A stretch of 64,000 nt of DNA from Cyclina sinensis (lineage: Eukaryota; Mollusca; Bivalvia; Venerida; Veneridae). The DNA lies in assembly GCA_012932295.1 (NCBI GenBank), contig JAAONU010000014.1, positions 18,344,251-18,408,250 of the forward strand, read 5' to 3'. Below, in pieces: positions 20,490 to 31,200 of this stretch (position 1 is its first letter; the number at the start of each line of letters is the position of its first letter). The position numbers were made by a program, and so were the translations under genes. The notes under the pieces were generated by a model that did no database searches, was not told where the DNA came from, and saw only the letters and a list, made by a program, of their open reading frames with translations.

Positions 20490-22848
20490 TTTTTAGCTTG
20501 TCTGTTTCAAAGAAACAGTCGAGCTATTATGATCGCATGTCGTCGTTGTGCAAAAACTTTAATGTAGCCTATTACTCAAACACTTTAAAAGGTATAAATA
20601 TGAAACTTCGAATGCTTGCTTATCATGACAAGAGGCATTTGTAACACAAAGGGCGTTATCTTGAAAGCTATATTTTTAAAGTTGTGTCCCTTTTTAACAT
20701 ACAATTTTTGTCAAAATTGCTTATTATACCCCCACCATAAAATGTGGGGGGGGGGCTATAATGGATTCGCTTTGTCGCGTCCGTCGGTCGGTCCATCCGT
20801 CCGTCTCCATTATCGTGTCCGCTCTATAAATCCTATACCAATTGAAGGATTTTCTTCAAACTTGGCTGAAATGTTCACCTCAGCAAGGGGATGTGCAGAA
20901 CCCATGTTGCCCATGTGTCATCTCAAGGTCAAGGTCACAATTGAAGGTCAAATATCAAACAATCAAATATTAGACATTATGTCGTGTCCGCTCTGTAAGT
21001 CCTACACTAATTGAAAGATTTTCTTTAATCTTGGCTCAAATGTTCACCTCATCAAGGGGATGTGCAGAACCAATGTAACCCTTTTGCCGGCTTAAGGTCA
21101 AGGTCACACTTGAAGGTCAAAAATGACTTAGAAAATATTCTTAAATTTTAACATGTATTTGAATATTTCTGAAACTAGAAAACGTATTTGCTTGAAACTT
21201 AAAATATATATGAAGTGTCAAAATTAGGATATGCAGGTCAAGGTTCATAACTCTGTATTGCATTTTGACAAAGTTATGCCCCTTTTTAAGTCTTTAAATT
21301 TACATACAATCAAATATTATTCAAAATGTCGTGTCCGCTCTATAAATCCTATAATTATTGAAGAAATTTCTTCAAACTTTACTCAAATGTTCAACTCAAC
21401 AAAGTTATGTGCAGAACCCATGTTACCTTTGTGCCGGCTTAAGGTCAAGGTCACACTTGAAGGTCAAAATTGACTTAGAAAATGTTCTTAAATTTTAACA
21501 TGTACTTGAATATTTCTGAAACTAGCACAGGTATTTGCTTAAAACTTAAAAGATATATGAGGTATCTTAAGTAAGATATGCAGGTCAAGTTTCATAACTC
21601 TGTATTGCATTTTGACATAGTTATGCCCCTTTTTAAGTCTTTTAATTTACTTACAATCAATACTAGACAATATGTCGTGTCCGCTGTATAAATTCTATAC
21701 TAATGGAAGGATTTTCTTCAAACTTGACTCAAATGTTCACCCCAACTGGGCAATGTGCAGAACCCATCTTACCCTTGTGCCAGCTGAAGGTCAAGGCCAC
21801 ACTTAAAGGTCAAAAATTGACATAGAAAATGTTCTGAAATTTTAACATGTACTTGAATATTTCTAAAACTAGAACAAGTAAGCTCAGTATGCAAAGTTTT
21901 TCCACTCTTAATTACATTTTGACATAATTATGCTATTTTCTTAACTTCACTGCTTTTGTTTGTTTTAGTACATTGGGAAAATGAAAGGTTATTTGTAACT
22001 GTTTCGAACATGATTTGACAATATATATTTATACTATTACCTGTACAATTTGTTTGTTTTTTTCACCAGAGATAATTATTTTTTATGTATATGTATTTGT
22101 GCCACTAAAGTTATTCCCTTAACCACCTTCCCATGTCGTCTTCTGTCAAGGACATTGGTGGGGGTATGAATCGCATTCAGCGATAGTTCTAGTTAAGTTG
22201 AATGATTTCAAAACTATCAAAGATATCAATATGAAAATGGACTGCTTGCTTATCATGATAAGAATTAGTTGTAACACTAGGGGCATTATTCTGAAAACTA
22301 CATTTTTAGAGTTATGTCCCTTTTTACCTTACAATTAATGATGTCAAAATTGCTTAATAAGTTTAATAATTTCAAAACTATCAAAGATATCGATATGAAA
22401 CTGGACTGCTTGCTTATCATGACAAGAGGCATTTGTAACACCAGGGGCATTATTCTGAAAGCTATATTTTTGGAGTTATGACCCTTTTTAACTTACATTT
22501 TTTGTCAAAATTGCTTATTAAGTTTAATGATTTCAAAACTATCAAAGGTATCAGTATGAAACTTGGACTGGTTGCTTATCATGACAAGAGGTAGTTGTAA
22601 CACAAGGGGCATTATTCTGAAAGCTACATTTTTAGAGTTATGTCCCTAATTAACTTACAAATTTTTGTCAAAATTGCTTATTAAGTTGAATGATCAAAGG
22701 TATCAATATGAACAATATCAACATCTTGGCATGAAACGTCAGAGGTATGTACACATCCTTCAGGAGTAGTGCACAAGAACCTTAACTATAGCCCCCAATG
22801 TCGACATAAAACAGACGAGTGTTGGCGCCGCTCCATGGAGCTCTTGTT
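20490..22848 (+). mobile_element. Helentron-like non-autonomous element A (AGCTYG family), interrupted
   Basis: The 5' end is TTTTAGCTTGTCTGTTTC, which itself pairs with GAAACAGTCGAGCT just inside. The 3' end has AACAGACGAGTG (inverted match to the 5' end), a hairpin GCTCC-AT-GGAGC and then TCTTGTT. The core is tandem units of about 163 bp (starts near 22209, 22373 and 22534) built around CAAAACTATCAAAG, GACAAGAGG and TTGTCAAAATTGCTTATTAAG. A second element (20725-22193) sits in the first unit. No protein is encoded. Confidence 0.75.
20725..22193 (+). mobile_element. Helentron-like non-autonomous element B, copy 1 (nested in A)
   Basis: Starts TATACCCCCACC. An inverted ATACCCCCACC (as GGTGGGGGTAT) lies at 22157-22167, 26 bp before the end. 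The 3' end has hairpin ATCGC-ATTCA-GCGAT and AGTTCTAG, followed by T. A GTCGGTCGGTCC-type simple stretch follows the 5' end. The core is repeats of about 173 bp, starting CGTGTCCGCT at 20814, 20983, 21330 and 21676, each with TCAAGGTCAAGGTCAC. A second copy is at 54254-55966. This matches the subterminal-inverted-repeat plan known for Helentron-associated elements. Confidence 0.75.
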
Positions 22849-23509
22849 TATATGTTACCGTTATAATTATTATCTAGGGGAAGTAAGAGTGACCCCACTT
22901 ATATTTGTTTATGTCACACAGGTCAAGATAATAGTTGTTTTGATGAATAAGGATTTTCATTTGACCTGTTTTGTGTTTTGAGTCATTGACACTTTAGTTT
23001 CAGAGTCTGTTGAACTTTCTGATGAATCTGTAGTAAGTAATCAGAAAAAGAATATTTAATCTGAGTAAAATGCTCTTTCTTGATTTTAAATGATAGGATT
23101 TATTTGTGAAATAAAATTTTCAATTCATATCTCAAACTGTACCATGCTTAGCTTATATGTTAAAATTTATGTTCTTATATGAAACAGGAAGTTGGTCTTA
23201 CTTTTAAATTACTACAGTAATTTTAAGACTTGTAATTACATGATAAACAGTTGTTTACTTTCAGTTATTTCCCTTGGTATGTTTGTGATAAGTGAACAAA
23301 CATTTTTATGTATATTTAACAGTTTGTAAAAGGATACATTTCAAATATATATACAAATAAAACTACCCTTGAAAATCTAATCTCTTCTTGGTGTTTATGT
23401 CTATGTGCCTGATAAAACATTATTTGTGTTTGCATCATGCTAATCAGTGTAAACAAACTTGCCGAAACAATTTTTTGAATATTGAAAAAGATATACGTTT
23501 TATCATTTT
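22849..23509. other. no gene seen
   Basis: Featureless AT-rich sequence between two tandem-core elements. Confidence 0.35.
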
Positions 23510-24417
23510 TATGCCCCCTCAAAGTGGGGAGCATACAGTGTTGCACTTGTCCATCCGTCTGTCCGTACGTCCCGAAATCTTGTGAACGCAACTCCTCTTA
23601 AACCGGATGGCAGATTTTGCTTAAACTTCCAGGGATGAACAACCTTAATGTGTAGATGGTAGTAAAGGAAGGAATTTTCACTGCGACCAAATTTAACAGA
23701 ATTATGGCCCTTTGTTGATTTTTTCACTACATACTATGTAGAAATTTTGTGAACGCAACTCCTCTTAAACCGGATGGCAGATTTTGCTTAAACTTCCAGG
23801 GATGAACAACCTTAATGTGTAGATGGTAGTAAAGGAAGGAAATTTTGCTGCGACCAAATTTAACAGAATTATGGCCCTTTGTTGATTTTTTCACTATATA
23901 CCATATAGAAATTTTGTGAACGCAACTCCTCTTAAACGGGATGGCAGATTTTGCTTAAACTTCCAGGGATGAACAACCTTAATGTGTAGATGGAAGTAAA
24001 GGAAGAATTTTTGCTGCGACCAAATTTAACAGAATTATGGCCCTTTGTTGATTTTTTCACTATATACCATATAGAAATTTTGTGAACGCAACTCCTCTTA
24101 AACCGGATGGCAGATTTTGCTTAAACTTCCAGGGATGAACAGCTTTAATGTGTAGATGGTAGTAAAGGAAGGAATTTTTGCTGTGACCATATTTAACAGA
24201 ATTATGGACCTTTGTTGACTTTTTCACTATATACCATATAAATAATTGAACATATAAATTTTACTTTTGTAATTTAATTTAACATGTACATAAGGTTACC
24301 TGTAGATCATTTTAGGTATATGTACAGAAAAAATCTTACATACAGGATATACATGCTCTTGTTTATGAGCACTTATGCATAGTGGGGGCATCCGTGTCCT
24401 ATGGACACAGTTCTAGT
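23510..24417 (+). mobile_element. Helentron-like element C with four 167-bp tandem units
   Basis: The 5' end is ATGCCCCCTCAAAGTGGGG and the inverted GTGGGGGCAT lies at 24382-24391. The 3' hairpin is GTGTCC-TAT-GGACAC followed by AGTTCTAGT. GAACGCAACTCC recurs at 23584, 23751, 23918 and 24084, a period of 166-167 bp. Units are nearly identical, differing by a few bases. A CCGTCTGTCCGTACGTCC stretch follows the 5' end. No coding capacity. Confidence 0.8.
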
Positions 24418-24498
24418 TGTTAACCTGAGTTGTTTTCCTTTGCTTGACCTTGTCAATACTACCGAAATTCTTACTTGTATAATATTACTAGAGTGTTG

Positions 24499-25463
24499 CA
24501 AGTACTGAGGGACTAGCACAGTGTTGGGGATGGTTTTTATGTCTGGTATCTAGCGATTGAACCGTACGTCCGCACGTCCGTCCTGTTAACCAGTTTCAGC
24601 AATTGGGATATTTCTCAATTTCTACAAATAGCAGTGGCATGAAAGTTTACACATTTACTTAACAGTGCACAGGTCATGACCCTGCCAAGTTACATAAATA
24701 TGGCTCCCTTTTTTCTTGGATTATCTCCCCATGTTGTACATAGAGAAATGATTAACCTGTTTCTGCCTTTTTGATGTACTGAAAGTATAGGTTAACCAAT
24801 TTCGGCAGCTAGAAAGTTTCTTCACTTTACCAATAGCAGTAATATGACAGTTTGAACACTTACTTACCATTGCATAGATCATGACCCAGACAAGGTACAT
24901 AACTGTGGCTACCTTTTTATGGGGTAGTCTCTCCTTTTTGTACTTAGAAAAAGATTCACATGTTTCAGAAGATAGGATATTTTTTAGTCAAGACATCATT
25001 GCAGTGGCTGAAATGAAGAGTCTGCTGGTTTTCAGCTGGTGAGATGATTGTTGCAACTTTTTTTTGAATAATCTGCTCTTTATAATCTTAGATTATAAGT
25101 TACTTTACTTGATTTTTATGTAAAATTCTTTTCATGTACAGGTTCTGGCACCAGAAAGTTATTTCCATACTAACTTGTGATTTCAGTTGCTGTTTTACCA
25201 CTGTGCTGTCATTTTAAATTTGTGACAACTATGCTACCGGGGGCAATATGTGTTTTCTGAACACAGCGTCTTGTTTATGATTGTGGCCTTAAATGAAGAA
25301 ACAGGCATGAATTCAGTATATCAAGGTGTATCAATTTGCATGAACCCTGTATATCAAGTAGTATTATACTTCTTTATATACAGGGTTCATCCCTGTTTCT
25401 TCATTTTAGGTCACAATCAATAATAAAACACCATCCCCACACTGCTAGCCCCTGTGATACTTA
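24499..25463. mobile_element. foldback element, left arm interrupted by a Helentron-like insertion
   Basis: The left arm runs AAGTACTGAGGGACTAGCAC, GGGGATGG, then after the insertion GATTGTGGCCTTAAATGAAG and AAACAGGCATGAA. The right arm (25385-25463) is its inverted copy, uninterrupted, with CTTCATTTTAGGTCACAATC and CCATCCCCACACTGCTAG. The centre holds a second hairpin, GAACCCTGTATAT/ATATACAGGGTTC. Confidence 0.7.
24539..25276 (+). mobile_element. Helentron-like element D inserted in a foldback arm
   Basis: Begins near TCTGGTATCTAGCG with a CGTACGTCCGCACGTCCGTCC stretch. It ends with hairpin GTGTT-TTCTG-AACAC and AGCGTCTTGTTT. The inner part has two repeated ~165-bp units with CTATGACAGTTT/CATGAAAGTTT-like and CATGACCC motifs. 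No protein is encoded. Boundaries are set by comparing the two arms of the surrounding foldback. Confidence 0.6.
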
Positions 25464-26822
25464 ATGTTTAACCATTTGATTGAGGAGATTTTTAGTTTTC
25501 AGCTCTTAACTTGTGTAATTTTAGGTGTATTCAAGCCTTGTTGCAATGCCTTATGCATGGTAACCCAATCATATCAAAATTCTTCCACAATTCTATGAGG
25601 TCAAGGTGCTTTGCTCATGTCAAGGTCACAGTGTTTTGATATCCTGTGCTGTCTGTAAAACTTTTGTATTTTCAATACTTGGTGTTTTGTTGAGAAGTCA
25701 TCAAAAGAAAACAACGATTTATAACAATTTATTGGAAGCATCAGCAATGGCCATATTATAGAGAACAATAAACATGTAAACAAGTGAAATAAATCTAGTA
25801 CACAATTTTAACAAGTACGAAGATAGCCGTGTATAAACAGAATAAACCTACCTAAACAAGCTTTATACAAAAAGTGTGGGCTAACAATTGTCCCATATAG
25901 AAATTAGACGTGGTTAAACAAACACGCAAGAGCATTAAATACATGCTTGAGAAAGAATGAAAACAGCAAGGTTCTAAATTCGAAAAAAATACCCGTAATG
26001 TTTCCATTTAAATTTACAGGTGTTACCTCCCTTAGACCAACTTGTTGCTGTGCTGTATTCTTTAAGAAAATTGCCTTCCGAAAATTTTATTTTTCTTCTT
26101 TCTTGTTTCTTTTTTGATGAAAGTTTCATGAAGACCCGCACAATCTTGTATAAAGATTAAATCTCATAATTATAATAGTTGAATAAAAAGTATGTGTTAC
26201 AGGAAAACATGTCAAAATTATTCCCCCCAAGCGTGATGTTTTCAAACAGTTAATACACTTGTACAGTTTTAAAGTGCAGCAAAAAAGTTTTACTGTGTCT
26301 TTCTGTAATAAAAAAAACACAACAGGTAAAAATAAAGATAAAAAAGTTTTATCGATATCAAATCACAGAAACTGATATTTTTGTCAGCTTAGGGGAAAGC
26401 AATCCATGCCTGCGAAAAATGTGTTCAGTTACATATATAAAACTAGTACACAAGTTGCTTTTATGTGTTTGTTGTTGTTGTTGTTTTCGTTTGACAGATG
26501 AAACACGAGCTAAATACCTGATAATGTTTTGTAATGGGATAATTGCATATAAAACATTTGTTTAATGCAAAAGTAAACACTGATAAAATTCAAGCCTACC
26601 GGAGCGTGTTTCTGTAGCGCATACATAGCTTGCATGTAAAAACAAGCGCTAACTGTTAGATTAAGAAAAAAAGAGTAGATTCTATCTGAAACTGAGTTTA
26701 GCCCCAATTATGATTCAGGTCCATAAGCTAAAATTCTATAAAACATCCCAGAACCGAATTTCACAGATTATTTTAAGACTTTAATGTGCCGTGTGTTCTC
26801 TCTAGTTGCTTACTTAGACTCA
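25464..26822. other. no gene seen
   Basis: AT-rich non-coding sequence. AAGGTCA motifs near 25600-25632 suggest a short remnant of a tandem-core repeat. A (GTT)n run lies near 26470. Confidence 0.4.
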
Positions 26823-27020
26823 TTTATTTTACATCGATTGCGATACAAGTTCTTACAACTTAGATTCATCACTCTCAATGACTGCTTCCTGGGTTCCATA
26901 CCAGTATTTGCGCAGCGTGGAGGAATGTGAAGATCGTGAGAGAATCTCGCCTTTAACGGGATTCAAACCCGCGACCTTCGAATCCGGAGCCCTGCACTCT
27001 ACCCCTGGACCATGGTGCCT
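26823..27020 (-). mobile_element. tRNA-derived SINE
   Basis: On the minus strand: CACCATGGTCCAGGGGTAGA (A box region) and GGTCGCGGGTTTGAATCCCG (an intact T-arm with B box) are followed by GGCGAGATTCTCTC, then TACTGGTATGGAACCCAGGA and a tail with ATCGATGTAAAATAAA. It is the best-preserved head of the four SINE copies in this window. Confidence 0.75.
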
Positions 27021-28218
27021 CCTCATAGTTCACGTTCTCTCTAGTTCACGCGTTTACCGTATTTAACAGCACAAGATGCTGAATTTCTGTAACATAAAAC
27101 ATATGGTCACAAAATAAATACTGAACTTTTAGCCCGGGATTCAGAATGAAGTTGGCATCCGTGACTTAATGAACTAGTTTTCAAGTGGAGACGGTTTAAA
27201 AATGAATTGTACCAGGTATATATCAAGCACAACCAGGCGTTAATGAAAATACCTCATGTAGACACTTCTAATTAGTATGATTCATAAAGATGTATTTGTA
27301 AGCTGACAACTGTATTTGTCTCTGGTGAAAACCTGATAAATCGTTCTGGTCTGACGAGAGTTTTTTGTTTCACAAATTTAAGATATTTTCGTTGTTTGAC
27401 TGTATGATTTAACGTCATTCTTTTTGACACATAGTTTAGTTAGTCACTTTTCGAATTTTCAAAACTGGCAAGTTTTAAAAATTTGTTAACTTTCACTGGA
27501 TTGTAACGCCTCTGTAAGAAGAATAAGCCAAAAAGTGTACAAACGTACAAAAACACGGCCTCAATATAAACAGGACAGTACTGAAAGCAATACATATATT
27601 TATATATAAGTAAAACATTTATGAGGAAGTTTTGGCACTTTTTGTATACATTAAGCACTAAGCTTTATAATACAAAATCATGTTTCTGCAAGATAATAAT
27701 GCTACGCAATTTATGTACAACAGTATACAAACTGAAACGTCAATGGAAATTTTACACATTTATTATTATCGACTACCTTGAAAGTCTTTAAAAACGATTT
27801 CGGATCCAGACAAAATATTCAAACACCCATGCATTTAAATGATATGCACATGGGTGTATGTTTTATAAAACTTTCTTGAATATGAAAATTTAAGGTAAGT
27901 ATTCATATGCTTGCATGATTGTGCAGGTTTTATATTTATGTTAACGAACACATAAATTTACCCCTAGCACTGTCAAACTTTCGTACGAATGTAATGGAGA
28001 CTGAATGAATCTTCTCAACCATACGGAAATATCATATTATTATACCTTTCTTTTTGCGTGAACATCTTTCCACCGAAAGAAAACTGTAGGAAGATGTTCA
28101 GAAAGAATACCCATTATTTTGGATTTTCCCAGTCTAAGCTTCATTTCTCTTTTAAAGCTTAAGCACAGTTTAAAGCTCACATAATAGATTTCGACAACAG
28201 AGAATATTCTCCCCCTTT
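27021..28218. other. 3' flank of the giant gene, no gene seen
   Basis: AT-rich non-coding DNA downstream of the minus-strand stop at 28219. It probably includes the 3' UTR; the hexamer TTTATT (AATAAA on the minus strand) occurs near 27759. Confidence 0.4.
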
Positions 28219-31200
28219 TTAATACAGAAGATCCATTCCAGAAGAGAATGGCCTCGTTGTTCTTCCTGACCTTGTTTTCACTTCAATATCTTCCGTGTCG
28301 CCTTCTCCATCTGCAGCTCCGAGAATTTTCGTGAACAGTTCAAGCGTCTGTTTACTATCTAACACAGTCTCGTTTGGTCCCGCTCTGTATCCACCATGTG
28401 ACCCGCCAGCGGGTTCCGCCATGACCTTATAATACAGTCGTCTGCGTTGTTCTGTTGCAAGAAGGTCCACTTCAATAGTTCTTGTCACAATTGCTTGGTT
28501 TTTCCGCCATACATTAAATTCCAAATCAACTGGCGTTATCCTCTCCGCTGTGACCTTGACCGTGATGAAAGCTTTTCCCTCTTTCAGCATAAGATCAACC
28601 TTCTCTCCAACGGTTTCAAATTCATTTGTACCCGCAATGTTTCGTAAGTATTCGCCGTCTGCCTGAAGGAATCGAGGATCCCCGTAGATGTCTTCTGCAT
28701 TGTGCTTTACATCGATATTTTGTCGGATATCTTTGGCATCTATCGTTGAAAGCCGACTCATCAAAAGCTCATATAAACTTTGGCGCGGTTTTTCTGGCTC
28801 ACGTTTTACTGAAAATATATAAAAACAAAATTTACGAATTAAGATATACTTATGAACTATTTTAGGTTGTTAAAAGGTTGCAACTGTTTTCGTCTGCCAT
28901 CTTGGTTAATCAAGGTCATGTCTCTTGTATTGCGACTGAGGTAGGTCTTTATTATAGATCATAAACAAGCAAATTACATAGCAAATGTTTTTACATATTG
29001 AAATGGAATATGTTTGTCCGGGATGGAAGGGTAGTTTACATATCAATTTTTAACAGCGATACGTAACAAACACCAAAAGAGTGATAAAAAATTCATTGCG
29101 ACTTCCATGAAACTATTTTTGACAACAGAAACTGGCGTAAACATCCAACCGCATTACTCCAAAAATAAGACATGGGACTGCGTGTTTTTGGGGGCTTGTT
29201 TACTAACATATTCAGTGGTGTTTTTTTCTGAGTTTTAAACAAAAATGCAAAAGGGCGCGTTCTTGATTAATTTACCTCTTTATTTTGGTATTCAGTGTCA
29301 GAGATATGCAAAGTTAACTTGCTCTGATCGAAGTTTTGACAAACGTAAACGGGTTTTCTGATGTACATTTATGTTTGATCACAAAAAAAGATAGATATGG
29401 AAATTGCCTTCTTTATTTGTTTAGCCGTTGGCCACACTGATTTACATACTTGATTAAATACAGAAAATAAACGGGCGTGATGGGTTATATACTAACAACC
29501 GTAACGGGTCTATTAGTTTGCGGTATGATTATTCAACAACCATAGCGTGAATTAATGATTATTTTTGACATGGTCAATACGTTATTGAATGACCCTGTGT
29601 CAACGTAACATTTATTTTGACAAGTGTTACTTCTTACTTTCTTCGAAAGTCAAACATATGTTGTTCTTATGAAAGTGTCTGTTGTTTTCCTTCTGTTTTA
29701 ATATTGGCTTACTTTTTATTATTATAATTTAAAAAAAAACAAAAACAAACAAACAAACAAACAAACAAAAAAACAAGACAAAAAACACACACACATTTTC
29801 AAGTAAAAAACATAAAAAGTTTGAAACCTGTGTGATCTGAAGTGGCAATTTTTAAACGTACAATTGTTGGTGTTTAAGTTGTTTTATAAGACAGTCAGAT
29901 GATCAAAGATAACAATAATGAAAGCATACTAGTTTTACTTGACAGTTATCGTGAGAGAGAAAAAAACTTTCAATTTCTTCGCCGGTTTAAAGGAGAAAGA
30001 AATGTAATAGATTAAATACAAGAGCGAGTTAGAACCTATTGTTAAAATAAATCGGATATATTTAACATTTTCTGTAGTTTTATTTAGCGAGACAAAGTAA
30101 TGAAAGAATTACCCTAAGGGAGACAATCGGTGACATTTTGGTAAATTAGTTCAGACATTAAGATCTATCTAGATTTATTGTCAGTGTTGGCTGTGAACAG
30201 GGTTTTCAGATTTCAAAACGATTTTTAGGTGAATAAAAAAGCGTTTTTACGATCGTTGTTTTAAGGCTGCAGAATGAATGTGGTTGAACAGTAGACATAC
30301 GTCCGTTTATCTTTAATTATTTTTATTCAGTGCATAAGACTTTCTTTTCATACATAAACTTTTAAATCGATTTTACATTGTTACAAAATTCAATAAAAAC
30401 ATTTGTTTTTATATATCATAAGAATTATATTTTCTACCAACTCCATAATATATATTATCTCTGTAACACCATGTTTTTTAAATAAAAAGTTATTTTATGA
30501 TTTCAGTTTACAAACTATAGTTAAATATACCTTCTCTCATACACTATTCAATAACAACAATTGTAAACATGGCCACTATTAAAGTAGATGACAGAACGTG
30601 GATTTGTGAACATTATACTAATTCTAGCCCCGCCAGTTTGCCTTCAGTGTATTAAGGAGAGAACGCTTTTTAATTGCCTTGATAAATTATGTATACAGAA
30701 AACATTAGTTATAGTGGTATATGTATCTAAAGTTAGTGTTCGTAAGATGTTAACTGAAAGAAAATGTAGAGAAGGAAGAAGTCATATCTTATTTTAATTG
30801 TTACATGTATTTGTAATTCTTGAAAGCTTTATTTGAATGTGTTCAGTCTAAATAGTTCTAAATAAGATAACTTACGCGTATTTTATTTGTTGCAACATTT
30901 AAGGACTGTCGACTGGAAGAATGATTTAAAAACATAAGTAATTTCAGTCTTAATTATAGACGGAGAGGGGACTTGGGCATACCAACAGACAAACCGACAG
31001 GCGGACGGACGGACGAACGAACAGTTCGATGAACTAACAAAAAAGACAGTAGATTGATAAATAGGCGGGCGGGGCGACGGATATAAGAGACATGAAACGG
31101 ACGGACGGATAGACAAACAGATGTACGCACTGAACAAAAAGCTCATAGACAGACAGGCAGACGAACAAATCAGAACATAAACCCTCCCTACTGCTGCTGT

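Noticed and set aside
20616..21473. Plus-strand frames of 132 and 80 codons, and the matching 106-codon frame at 54222-54542
   Set aside because: Both are chance frames in copies of element B. They agree because the element is repeated, and they resemble no known protein.
30957..31170. Coding region on the minus strand (Ser/Pro-rich 87-codon frame)
   Set aside because: The peptide follows a GACG-type simple repeat and has no other support.
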